Source: JBGCED01 sp045106055 (GTDB lineage Bacteria > Pseudomonadota > Alphaproteobacteria > CBDDJK01). Taken from it: a stretch of 39,327 bases of DNA. Both the position numbers and the translations under genes were made by a program. Below, one piece after another: positions 7,824-15,699 of this stretch. The notes under the pieces were generated by a model. The model was given only the letters and a program-made list of their open reading frames with translations, ran no database searches and was not told the DNA's origin. The DNA lies in contig JBGCED010000028.1 of NCBI GenBank assembly GCA_045106055.1, positions 1-39,327 of the forward strand, written 5' to 3'. The stretch's first letter is position 1; the number at the start of each line of letters is the position of its first letter.

Positions 7824-9209
7824 ATGAAAAGTAATATTTTAAATAAATTTTGGCATTTAAACGCCATAACAAATGTTAGCCTTAGCAGCTGCAATAAGCA
7901 GCCGCGCTTACGGGCTTCATATAAAATCTATGTTGCTGCGTTGCTAAGCATGATCATGCTTGGTGCAAAAAACAGCTTTGCGCAAAGCGAATCCGTCATT
8001 GATAGCGGCGATACATCATGGATGATGATATCAACGGCGCTTGTCTTGTTAATGGCAATCCCAGGGCTTGCTTTATTTTATGGCGGGATGGTGCGTAAAA
8101 AGAATGTGCTGGCGATGACAACTCAAGTTTTTGCAATTGCAGCCCTTGCAAGTTTAATTTGGTTTGCGGTTGGATATTCCCTAAGCTTTTCTGATGGCGG
8201 CAGCATGAATGCTTGGATTGGCGGATTGGAAAATGTATTTTTAAGCCAGCTTGCGGCTGATTCAGCGTCAGGCACAATTCCAGAATCCGTATTTGTGATC
8301 TTTCAAATGACTTTTGCAATCATCACCCCAGCTTTAATTGTGGGTGCCTTTGCCGATCGTATGAAATTTTCATCTGTAATGATCTTTAGCGCGCTTTGGT
8401 TGGTTTTTGTCTATTTCCCCGTATGCCACTGGGTATGGGGCGGCGGTTTTCTATCTGAAGAAGGCGTATTAGACTTTGCTGGCGGCACAGTTGTTCATAT
8501 TAATGCAGGAGTTGCAGGTCTGGTAGCAGCCATTGTGCTTGGGCCGCGCAAAAATTATGGCCGCGAGAATATGGCACCGCATAATCTGGTGCTGTCCATG
8601 ATTGGGGGCGCATTATTATGGGTGGGCTGGTTCGGATTTAACGCAGGATCGGCACTTACAGCAGGCAACGGTGCAGGCATGGCAATGCTGGTTACCCAAA
8701 TTGCCGCAGCATCAGGCTGTTTGGCGTGGATGATGATCGAGGGCTGGCTGCGCAAAAAAGCAAGCTTGCTTGGCGCTTTATCGGGTGCAATTGCTGGCTT
8801 GGTTGCAATCACGCCTGCTGCAGGTTTCGTTGGTCCGATGGATGCTTTTTTAATCGGCGCGGCATCGGGTTTAATATGCTTTTGGGTATCAACCAGCGTC
8901 AAACGCAAATTCGGCTATGATGATTCGCTGGATGTCTTTGGCATTCACGGCATTGGCGGAATTGTTGGCGCATTGCTTACAGGTGTATTTGCCCGCGAAG
9001 CCATTGGCGGGACCGCTGGCATGGTTGAAGGCAATGCGGGTCAAGTATGGATACAGTTTATTGGGTTATTAGCCACCATTGGCTGGAGCGCCATTGTAAG
9101 CTTTATCCTGCTAAAATTAACCGGATTGCTCACAGGCGGACTTCGGGTTAGCAAAGAAGCTGAAACAGAAGGGCTTGACATTCACGAGCATGGCGAAGTC
9201 ATCCAATAA
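7824..9209 (+). CDS. amtB: Ammonium transporter (Amt family)
   Basis: About 461 residues with a cleavable signal peptide (MLGAKNSFAQ, ending near residue 55 after an unusually long N-terminus) and eleven predicted membrane spans. Family motifs: PGLALFYGGMVRKKNVL, the first pore histidine region VVHINAGVAGLVAA, and the second FGIHGIGGIVGALLTG, i.e. both twin histidines. It conducts ammonium across the inner membrane. I take ATG 7824 (AGGAG ten bases upstream) rather than 7794. Usually amt genes follow a glnK gene for the PII partner; here the upstream neighbour is a DUF1289 gene and no glnK is in the window. Ends at a strong terminator. The upstream FNR-type box suggests oxygen control. Confidence 0.95.
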   Translation: MKSNILNKFWHLNAITNVSLSSCNKQPRLRASYKIYVAALLSMIMLGAKNSFAQSESVIDSGDTSWMMISTALVLLMAIPGLALFYGGMVRKKNVLAMTTQVFAIAALASLIWFAVGYSLSFSDGGSMNAWIGGLENVFLSQLAADSASGTIPESVFVIFQMTFAIITPALIVGAFADRMKFSSVMIFSALWLVFVYFPVCHWVWGGGFLSEEGVLDFAGGTVVHINAGVAGLVAAIVLGPRKNYGRENMAPHNLVLSMIGGALLWVGWFGFNAGSALTAGNGAGMAMLVTQIAAASGCLAWMMIEGWLRKKASLLGALSGAIAGLVAITPAAGFVGPMDAFLIGAASGLICFWVSTSVKRKFGYDDSLDVFGIHGIGGIVGALLTGVFAREAIGGTAGMVEGNAGQVWIQFIGLLATIGWSAIVSFILLKLTGLLTGGLRVSKEAETEGLDIHEHGEVIQ

Positions 9210-9237
9210 CCCATAACCTTATTTTGTTATCATTTCT

Positions 9238-9275
9238 ATCGGCGGAATAAGCAGCTTATTCCGCCGATTTTTTTG
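9238..9275 (+). terminator. Rho-independent terminator after amtB
   Basis: A perfect 13-bp stem (9238-9250 with 9256-9268) around a five-base loop, then a run of seven Ts. It isolates amtB from the DUF262 gene. Confidence 0.92.
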
Positions 9276-9405
9276 TTTTTATGGTTGTAATAACAAAAAA
9301 TATGTGTTATCAAAAATTGGTTTTTTTGTTTTTTTAGTGTCAAAAGTAATATTAAAAGCACGCTATTTGGCAGAAATGTATTAACATAAGAAAGAGTTTG
9401 ATATC

Positions 9406-11082
9406 ATGGACTTTACACCACAACATTTGACGCTGAATCAACTTTTGCAAGGCAAGCTGTTCAAAATACCAGATTATCAGCGTTCTTATTCTTGGAAAAA
9501 ACATCAACGTAAAGATTTGTTTGGAGATATCAAAGAGGCGCATAAAAAAGATCAAAATCATTTTATGGCAACCATTGTAGGGCTGATCAGGGGTAAACAA
9601 GAAATTCACACCATAGAGTTTCAAGAAGTAGAAATTGTGGATGGTCAGCAACGAATTACTACGCTTATTATTCTACTTCGCGCAATTATGAAGAAGCTGG
9701 GAGCTAATAAGAATCAAAAAAATATCCATGATGAAATTCAAAAATTACTTATTAAAGGAGATGAACATAGTCTTATCTTGCTTCAAACTAATCATGATAG
9801 CAGTAATATTTATGGTAATTATATTAAGAGTGGTAAGGTGTTTGAAGGTGAGCCAGAAACTGCTGCGGATAAAAACATCCATGACGCTATTAAAGAATGC
9901 GAAGCTTTTGTAAAAGAATGCGAGGGTTTAGGTATCGCAACCACGACTTTATTATCAACCATCAACAATAAAATGTCTATGTTATATCATCCAATTAAAG
10001 AAGAAGCGATTGTCTATAAAGTTTTTGAAGCTCTTAATAGCCGTGGTCTTGCAGTGCGATGGCTTGATAAAACAAAAAGTCGATTGTTGGCAAAAATATA
10101 CGAAAATGAGCAAAAAGATTCGCACGGCGATAAAATTCACGAAATGAAAGAAATATGGAAGAAAATATACCAGTGCCTTGGTTTGGATGATAAGCATGGC
10201 GATGAAGCATTAAGATTTGCAGGCACATTATGCAACAAAATAGAACGACGAAGTAAGGTATTAAGCGAACAGGATGCCTCAAATGAATTGATTGACTTTG
10301 CAGGCAAAGAATTTAAGGATATTTTTGAGGCGGCTAACTTTTTGCATGAGGTTGTTCAAAAAGTAACAAAGATTCATCGAGATGTTAGAAATCAAATCAT
10401 TTACAAAGTAGCACATGCACGCTTTCTAGCAGTTGTAATTATGCTTAAAGGTCTTGATAAAGCGCAAGAAGCAAAAGCCTTAAAGAAATTAGAAGCGGTT
10501 AATTTACGTATTTTTATATTGTCAGGTAAAGATAGCCGCACGAAAGTGGGTGAGTATATACGCCTTGGATGTAATATTTTAAATGAAGGTAATATTAATT
10601 ATGAACAGATATTAGAGAGGATTGAAAAACTAGGGGAAGGGCACGAACTCGATGAAATTCTTAAAAACAAAGATGTGTGGCGCGGATGGTATTTAGATTA
10701 CACTGATGAGGCTAGGTATATTTTATATCGTTATGAAGAATATTTGGTGCGTAAGAATGGGGGTAAGATTAACGAGAATCAATGGAAGAGGATATGGGAC
10801 GATAATGCTTCAAACACCATAGAACATATATCCCCCCAGAGTCATGATGAACATTACACGCATGATTTACCAAATCTTACATTGCTTACTGCTCATACGA
10901 ATTCACGGTTGAACGATAAACCACCACAAGAAAAAACAGTTGCTTATCGTGAAGAAGGAATAAGAATTACCATAGATATCGCTGATAAAATTGAAAATAC
11001 ACAAAAATGGGATAAGGATAACATAGATGTCCGCGCCAAAGAAATTGAGGCGTTTGTCCGAGCAGAATGGGGAGATGAATGA
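9406..11082 (+). CDS. DUF262-DUF1524 protein, GmrSD/BrxU-type restriction-like endonuclease
   Basis: 558 residues. N-terminal DUF262 (ParB/Srx-like NTPase domain): IPDYQRSYSW at 21-30 and the signature DGQQR at 79-83. C-terminal DUF1524 HNH nuclease domain: NTIEHISPQ near residue 470 and PNLTLLTAHTN near 487. Known: this domain pair makes type IV restriction enzymes such as GmrSD and BrxU, which cleave modified phage DNA, and also SspE. Here the pair is fused in one chain and stands alone: no modification gene, Ssp, Dnd or BREX gene is seen nearby. Its base composition and codons (AAA, GAA, ATA rich) are clearly more AT-rich than its neighbours, a sign of transfer. It starts at ATG 9406 after GAAAGAG. 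Confidence 0.9.
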   Translation: MDFTPQHLTLNQLLQGKLFKIPDYQRSYSWKKHQRKDLFGDIKEAHKKDQNHFMATIVGLIRGKQEIHTIEFQEVEIVDGQQRITTLIILLRAIMKKLGANKNQKNIHDEIQKLLIKGDEHSLILLQTNHDSSNIYGNYIKSGKVFEGEPETAADKNIHDAIKECEAFVKECEGLGIATTTLLSTINNKMSMLYHPIKEEAIVYKVFEALNSRGLAVRWLDKTKSRLLAKIYENEQKDSHGDKIHEMKEIWKKIYQCLGLDDKHGDEALRFAGTLCNKIERRSKVLSEQDASNELIDFAGKEFKDIFEAANFLHEVVQKVTKIHRDVRNQIIYKVAHARFLAVVIMLKGLDKAQEAKALKKLEAVNLRIFILSGKDSRTKVGEYIRLGCNILNEGNINYEQILERIEKLGEGHELDEILKNKDVWRGWYLDYTDEARYILYRYEEYLVRKNGGKINENQWKRIWDDNASNTIEHISPQSHDEHYTHDLPNLTLLTAHTNSRLNDKPPQEKTVAYREEGIRITIDIADKIENTQKWDKDNIDVRAKEIEAFVRAEWGDE

Positions 11083-11112
11083 CTGAAAAAGCAACATAAG
11101 CTTTTAAAAAAA

Positions 11113-12054
11113 CTAAAGATTTTTTAAGGCGGTGATGATGGATCGGGCGATCATGTGGCTGACGCGCTGATTGCTTTCTTGGGTAACCCCTGCGATATGG
11201 GGGGTTAGGATCACATTATCAAGTCCCGCAAAATATTCCAAATCGGCAGCAGATGCAGGTTCGCTTGCAAATACATCCAGCGCAGCCCCCGATAAATGAT
11301 TGCTTTTTAATGCGGCAGCCAGCGCAGCTTCATTGACAACCCCGCCCCTTGCCGTGTTAATTAAAATCGCCCCCCGCTTCATGGTTTGAAGCTGATCCTG
11401 ATCAATTAAATGATGGGTTGCTGGGGTAAGCGGCACATGCAAGCTTACAATATCGCTGCTGGTTAATAAAAGGGGTAGGTCAACCAATTTTGCATCTGTT
11501 TCCGTTAATTTAGGCGAATCCGCATTTAAAAAAGGATCATATACCATCAATTCCATGCCCAAAGCGCGGGCAACTTTTGCGACTTTAAAGGCAATATCGC
11601 CAAAACCGATTAAGCCCAGCTTCGCACCAAAAACCTCCAGCCCTGATGATAATTGGGGACGCGGCCAATCACCCGCAATCATGGTTTCGGTGCTGTGAAA
11701 AATCTTGCGGCGCAACACCAAACACGCCCCGATTACAAATTCACACACCGCTTGTGAATTTGCACCCGTTGCAGGAAAAACTTGAATCTGATGCTGCTTG
11801 CATTGATCTTGATCAATATTATCAAGCCCAACCCCAAGCCGCCCGACAAAGTTAAGCGATGCCCCCGCTTGCTCAATTAACGCCTTATTCACTTGAGTGC
11901 GATTGCGCACAATCAGCGCTTGCGCTTGATGCTGGGCGATCAGCCCCGCAATTTCATGCTGGCGATCAGCTAGGGTTGGATCATAATGCACCGCCGCATA
12001 ATCACGCAGCATTTGAATTGCGGCTTCATCCATAAATTCGGTAATGATAATCAT
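11113..12054 (-). CDS. D-2-hydroxyacid dehydrogenase (SerA-like; candidate sulfolactate dehydrogenase)
   Basis: 313 residues with the D-isomer 2-hydroxyacid dehydrogenase fold. Seen: N-terminal substrate domain with NFVGRLGVGLDNID, the NAD-binding KLGLIGFGDIAFKVAKVAR, DPF (acidic residue for NAD choice), ARGGVVNE with the catalytic Arg, the Glu of FASEPAS and the catalytic His in TPHIAGVT. Short, without the ACT domain of SerA. Last gene of the transporter-kinase-aldolase operon, three bases after the oxidoreductase gene. Known: (S)-sulfolactate dehydrogenase SlcC belongs to this family, so a role in handling the C3 product of a sulfosugar aldolase is possible. A sugar-acid or glyoxylate reductase role is the alternative. 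Confidence 0.85.
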   Translation of the reverse strand: MIIITEFMDEAAIQMLRDYAAVHYDPTLADRQHEIAGLIAQHQAQALIVRNRTQVNKALIEQAGASLNFVGRLGVGLDNIDQDQCKQHQIQVFPATGANSQAVCEFVIGACLVLRRKIFHSTETMIAGDWPRPQLSSGLEVFGAKLGLIGFGDIAFKVAKVARALGMELMVYDPFLNADSPKLTETDAKLVDLPLLLTSSDIVSLHVPLTPATHHLIDQDQLQTMKRGAILINTARGGVVNEAALAAALKSNHLSGAALDVFASEPASAADLEYFAGLDNVILTPHIAGVTQESNQRVSHMIARSIITALKNL

Positions 12055-12057
12055 AGA

Positions 12058-13170
12058 TTAAAAATCCTTAAATGAAATGAGGCGGTTATGCTTGGCAGAT
12101 TCTTGGGCAGCTTCGCCCATGCGTACCGCCCAATAGCCATCTTCTAGCCCAACTTCGGGCTTACCCGTTTTGCGCCCTGTAATTAAATCCAAAAAGCGGC
12201 GATGCTGTTCCAAAGTTGATCCGTGATGATCGCCAAGCGCGCTTAAGGTTTCATCCATATCAAACATTGTGCGGGTTTGGGTTTGGGTCTTGCGATCGCT
12301 GTAAATTAATTCGGAATGATGCGGCATATCGCTTGATGAAAAGCGCGGCGGGGCAGGAATCAACGCCTCTAACTCGCCTTTTTGTCCCGTTACAGATATT
12401 CTTTCCTGCCAAAAAGCCCCCTCGCCAAACATGCAAAGATCAAGATTGCCCCTTACACCATTTTCAAATTCAATGATCACAAATCCATTATCGGCAATGT
12501 CTGAGACTTGCCCTTTATAAACTTCTCCAACATGATTAACATCCTGCCCGATAGATGCGTAAATTCGTGCAGGATCGCTGCGGGCAATTAAGCGCATCAG
12601 GTCAAAAAAATGACATGATTTTTCAACCATCGTGCCGCCGCTTTGCGCGTTAAAGCGGTTCCATTGCTCTATCTTATCCAAAAAGGGATAGCGATGTTCT
12701 TTGATGGAAATCATAATCGGATGATCGCCAATTTGCTTTGCTTCTAAGGCTTCAAGCAGAGCCGCAGTTGCGCTCATATAGCGATATTCCATCGCAACCC
12801 AAATTGGCGCAGCGCAAGATTCGGCGCGCTTCATCAATTCAAGACAATCTTGTGCGCTGGTTGCAAGCGGCTTTTCAACCAATATTGGCTTATTTAAGCT
12901 TAACGCCTGACGCATGATGGCAGCATGAAGAAAATTTGGCGCAGCAATTAATAATAAATCAAATTGATCGGGATGTTGGAAAAGATCATCCGCATTTTCA
13001 TAATCCTTAACTGCGCCCTTTTCGGATGCAATTGCCTTTGCCTGCTCGCGCATTTCAAGGTTTGGGTCTGCGATCGCGCTAACCCTGCAATCAGGCAGCA
13101 GGTTAATATAGCGAATATGCTCTTGCCCCATCATGCCTGCGCCGATAACGCCATATTTTATTGCACTCAT
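12058..13170 (-). CDS. Gfo/Idh/MocA-family oxidoreductase (candidate NAD-dependent glycosidase)
   Basis: 370 residues. N-terminal Rossmann domain (KYGVIGAGMMGQEHIRYI), VEKPLATSAQD with the conserved Lys-Pro, VAMEYRYM, and the GGTMVEKSCHFFDLMRL helix with the usual catalytic-region His. Family members oxidise sugars or sugar derivatives with NAD(P), and some act as redox-cycling glycosidases. Recent work, as I recall it, placed NAD-dependent sulfoquinovosidases (family GH188, SqgA) in this superfamily within sulfosugar clusters. Given the YihV/YihT-like neighbours this is an attractive but unproven assignment; inositol- or sugar-dehydrogenase activity is the fallback. Overlaps the isomerase-like gene by four bases (ATGA). 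Confidence 0.85.
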   Translation of the reverse strand: MSAIKYGVIGAGMMGQEHIRYINLLPDCRVSAIADPNLEMREQAKAIASEKGAVKDYENADDLFQHPDQFDLLLIAAPNFLHAAIMRQALSLNKPILVEKPLATSAQDCLELMKRAESCAAPIWVAMEYRYMSATAALLEALEAKQIGDHPIMISIKEHRYPFLDKIEQWNRFNAQSGGTMVEKSCHFFDLMRLIARSDPARIYASIGQDVNHVGEVYKGQVSDIADNGFVIIEFENGVRGNLDLCMFGEGAFWQERISVTGQKGELEALIPAPPRFSSSDMPHHSELIYSDRKTQTQTRTMFDMDETLSALGDHHGSTLEQHRRFLDLITGRKTGKPEVGLEDGYWAVRMGEAAQESAKHNRLISFKDF

Positions 13171-14600
13171 GCGGAATACGCCTTTTCAGAAAGATCAATC
13201 ACGGGCAAATTCATTGCGGCTGCAAAATCATAAAGATCTTGCCGCCATGATCCATAGGTTAGCGCCATATGATGCTCCATCCCGCTATTGATTAAATTTT
13301 CCAAAAAGATAGGCGCGGAATTGCCAAAGCGCACCACCCCAGATGTGCCTGTAAATGCCATGGGGCGTTCCAGCATCTCGCCCTCGCAAATCACCAATTT
13401 TAATTCACCATGACCGCGCGATAAACGGGCAAAAGTGACAATGCCCGGCTTTAGCGCAAATTCCATCAATAAGGGCATTTTGCGGTTGGTGTGAATGGTG
13501 GCAACCATCGGCTGATCATTTTGCGCCATGCTTTTGGGCGCTTGCCCGCAATGCCAAACCACCACGGAATCATCCTTTGGATCAACATCGACCATATCCA
13601 CCATAAAAACAGGGGAATCAGATGCTTTTAGCAAGACAAGCTGTGATAATGCACCGTAAACATCGGCTTCGCACGCGCAAGGTACTTTTGCTTCACCCAT
13701 CATTGAAACAGGCCCGCAAACTGCCCCGCCATATTCGGTAAAGGTTTCAGGCCAGCAGCGAATGGCAAAAGCATCAAAACCTTCTTGCTTGCGCCATTCA
13801 TCCAAGGCAAGCTTTAAGCGCAGAGACTTATCCAATTCATCTTGATTAAGTTCATCCATCCCCTTTAAATAACGCGCGGTTTGATCATGCAGGGCTGCAA
13901 CCTTGTCGGCGGGTGCTGCCTTGGCTGCGGTGAAAAAATCATCAAGGCTGCGCTTGGTGATCTTAACAGGAAAGCGATCTTCAAGGCTTTGCTGCTCATA
14001 ATCGCATGTATCAAAGCCTTGGGGATGTTCGCCAATGCGGGCGATTTTCGCGCCTTCCAAGCGGTCAATGATCGCTTTTCCGCGTTCTTTGCGGCTTTGA
14101 TCTTGGGCTTGTTCCGTGGCTTGAGGCAGCGCCGCGCTTAATTTCTGGCTGTCGCGCTTGCCCGCCAATAATAATTCCAAGTCGGATAACAGCTGCGGTG
14201 CTTCTGGATTGGCGTATAAATAGCCAAAAGATTGATCATTGCGACCAAGCGCATGCGATGCCAAATTAAGCCCGCAAAAAGCATTTAAGCGCAGCCGCCC
14301 GCCCAATCTGGGTTCAGGCACAGCCCAAATGGATAGCGGCGCATCAAGGGTTTTAGCTGCCAGCACCGCGATTGCAGCATCGGTAAAGGTGACTTGCAAA
14401 ATCAAAACACGGTCGGGCGCGCGCTTTGCAATCGCATCAATTTCGGCTTTTGCTGTATCCAAATCAAATAATAATGTTTCAGGCCCCGTGATTTTATAGT
14501 CCAGCTTGCCCAGCATCTTCAGCATTTCTTGGAATCGTGCATTTGCGAATTCAACATCAAAGGTTGGGCGCGCAAGCGGTAAAATTGCCAGTTCTTTCAT
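13167..14600 (-). CDS. L-fucose/arabinose isomerase-like protein (candidate aldose-ketose isomerase)
   Basis: 477 residues of the COG2407 class. Seen: N-terminal domain with a long helical region, then the central FAIRCWPETFTEYGGAVCGP, VPCACEADVYGALSQL carrying the Glu and Asp that match the metal-binding acids of fucose isomerase, and near the C-terminus GMEHHMALTYGSWR with the expected metal-binding His. Known: this fold interconverts aldoses and ketoses with Mn. In this operon it precedes nothing but catabolic enzymes, so it likely makes the ketose for the PfkB kinase. E. coli uses an unrelated AGE-family isomerase (YihS) for sulfoquinovose, so this would be a non-homologous replacement. 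Start ATG 14600 has AGGAA six bases upstream. Confidence 0.8.
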   Translation of the reverse strand: MKELAILPLARPTFDVEFANARFQEMLKMLGKLDYKITGPETLLFDLDTAKAEIDAIAKRAPDRVLILQVTFTDAAIAVLAAKTLDAPLSIWAVPEPRLGGRLRLNAFCGLNLASHALGRNDQSFGYLYANPEAPQLLSDLELLLAGKRDSQKLSAALPQATEQAQDQSRKERGKAIIDRLEGAKIARIGEHPQGFDTCDYEQQSLEDRFPVKITKRSLDDFFTAAKAAPADKVAALHDQTARYLKGMDELNQDELDKSLRLKLALDEWRKQEGFDAFAIRCWPETFTEYGGAVCGPVSMMGEAKVPCACEADVYGALSQLVLLKASDSPVFMVDMVDVDPKDDSVVVWHCGQAPKSMAQNDQPMVATIHTNRKMPLLMEFALKPGIVTFARLSRGHGELKLVICEGEMLERPMAFTGTSGVVRFGNSAPIFLENLINSGMEHHMALTYGSWRQDLYDFAAAMNLPVIDLSEKAYSA

Positions 14601-14632
14601 TGTTTTTCCTATAATTTGATCAAGATATGAGG

Positions 14633-15694
14633 TTAAAGCGATGGGTAATGATGGCGAAATTCAGCGCCCTTTGGCGAAAAACGCGCGCCATCCCCATCTG
14701 CACCATAGCATGGATGGGCTTGCCAGTTGCTGGCAGATTGATCGGTTAGCGCGTTTAGCGTCTTTAAATAAGGCAGCGCATTATCCGTTAAGCCCTGCTC
14801 AATTTTTGTCCAATCGGGATAGGCTTTAAAGGCTTCTTGCCAAATGGCACGCCCCGCCAAAAACCCGCTTGCCCCCGCTTGATAGGCATAGCGCATAATG
14901 GTCGTGAATTGCTGCTGACTTGCCCCCGCAGACAGCATGACCCAAGGCCGGCCCGCAAGCTTGCCCATTTCATCAAACAGGGCTTGGCACGAAGCCGCAT
15001 CTGGGGAATCAAAGCTTGGAATATCAGCAGCATTTAGCGGCGATTCCAGTTTAAAAATATCCACCATATAGTCATCCTTGGCAAATTCATGCACCGTTTC
15101 CAGCACAATATCCGCATTTTTTTGCTTCATTTCAACATAATCGCGGGTTTGATCCTTGTCACCCGCCAGCGGATATGCCAGCATTTCCAATAAGAACGGA
15201 ATGTCAAAATGGGCGCAAGCTTCACCAATGCGTTTGGTGTAATCCTGCTGATGCTGCGATATTTTAGCAGGCGCATTCGGGTGATACCATGTTAAGACCT
15301 TAACCGCATCCCCGCCCATGCGTTTAATCTTGCCAACATCCCAATCATCAATTTGCGAAGAAGATCGCCCTTGGCTTGCCTGATCCGTTTGAAAATTTGA
15401 ATCTTCTAAGGTGATGATCAACCCCTTATGAGGGTGGGTAATATCCATCGCAGCAGGAACAGCAAAATGCGGATCAAGCAAAACGGCAGTGGTTTCCCCT
15501 TGCAGCGCGCTGATGAGGGATGCTTTAAATTTTCCAACTTCGCCCCACGGGGCTTCACCCTTATGATGGGCGGCAATCGGTGCTTTAATCGGCGGGCGTT
15601 GATCCACTGCCAGCATTTTAAAATGCCCTTTATCATTTGCTAGGCGGCGCATTGACCATAATTTACCAGGTGTTAGCGATATTTGCTTGTTCAT
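14633..15694 (-). CDS. LacD/YihT-family class I aldolase (tagatose-1,6-bisphosphate / sulfofructose-1-phosphate type)
   Basis: About 353 residues of the LacD-type TIM-barrel aldolase family. Seen: HFKMLAVDQRPP near the N-terminus, GGDAVKVLTWYHP, VDIFKLESPL with the Lys expected to form the Schiff base (Lys215 from this start), RPWVMLSAGA and QAGASGFLAGRAIW with the phosphate-binding Arg. These match E. coli YihT segment by segment (FAMLAVDQR, YKVEMPL, WVILSSG, GASGFLAGRAVW). It is longer than YihT by about 60 residues, mainly a middle loop and a C-terminal tail. Product triose depends on the substrate: sulfolactaldehyde if sulfofructose phosphate. ATG 15694 with AAGGA upstream is preferred to ATG 15703, which touches that site; the latter overlaps the kinase stop. 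Confidence 0.88.
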   Translation of the reverse strand: MNKQISLTPGKLWSMRRLANDKGHFKMLAVDQRPPIKAPIAAHHKGEAPWGEVGKFKASLISALQGETTAVLLDPHFAVPAAMDITHPHKGLIITLEDSNFQTDQASQGRSSSQIDDWDVGKIKRMGGDAVKVLTWYHPNAPAKISQHQQDYTKRIGEACAHFDIPFLLEMLAYPLAGDKDQTRDYVEMKQKNADIVLETVHEFAKDDYMVDIFKLESPLNAADIPSFDSPDAASCQALFDEMGKLAGRPWVMLSAGASQQQFTTIMRYAYQAGASGFLAGRAIWQEAFKAYPDWTKIEQGLTDNALPYLKTLNALTDQSASNWQAHPCYGADGDGARFSPKGAEFRHHYPSL

Positions 15695-15699
15695 TCTAT

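Noticed and set aside
11086..11105. Bidirectional terminator between the DUF262 gene and the dehydrogenase gene
   Set aside because: AAAAGC/GCTTTT gives a six-pair, AT-rich stem only; too weak to call.
11803..11816. A second TTGAT-N4-ATCAA box
   Set aside because: It lies inside the dehydrogenase coding sequence (Ile-Asp-Gln-Asp codons), far from any start, so it is likely chance.
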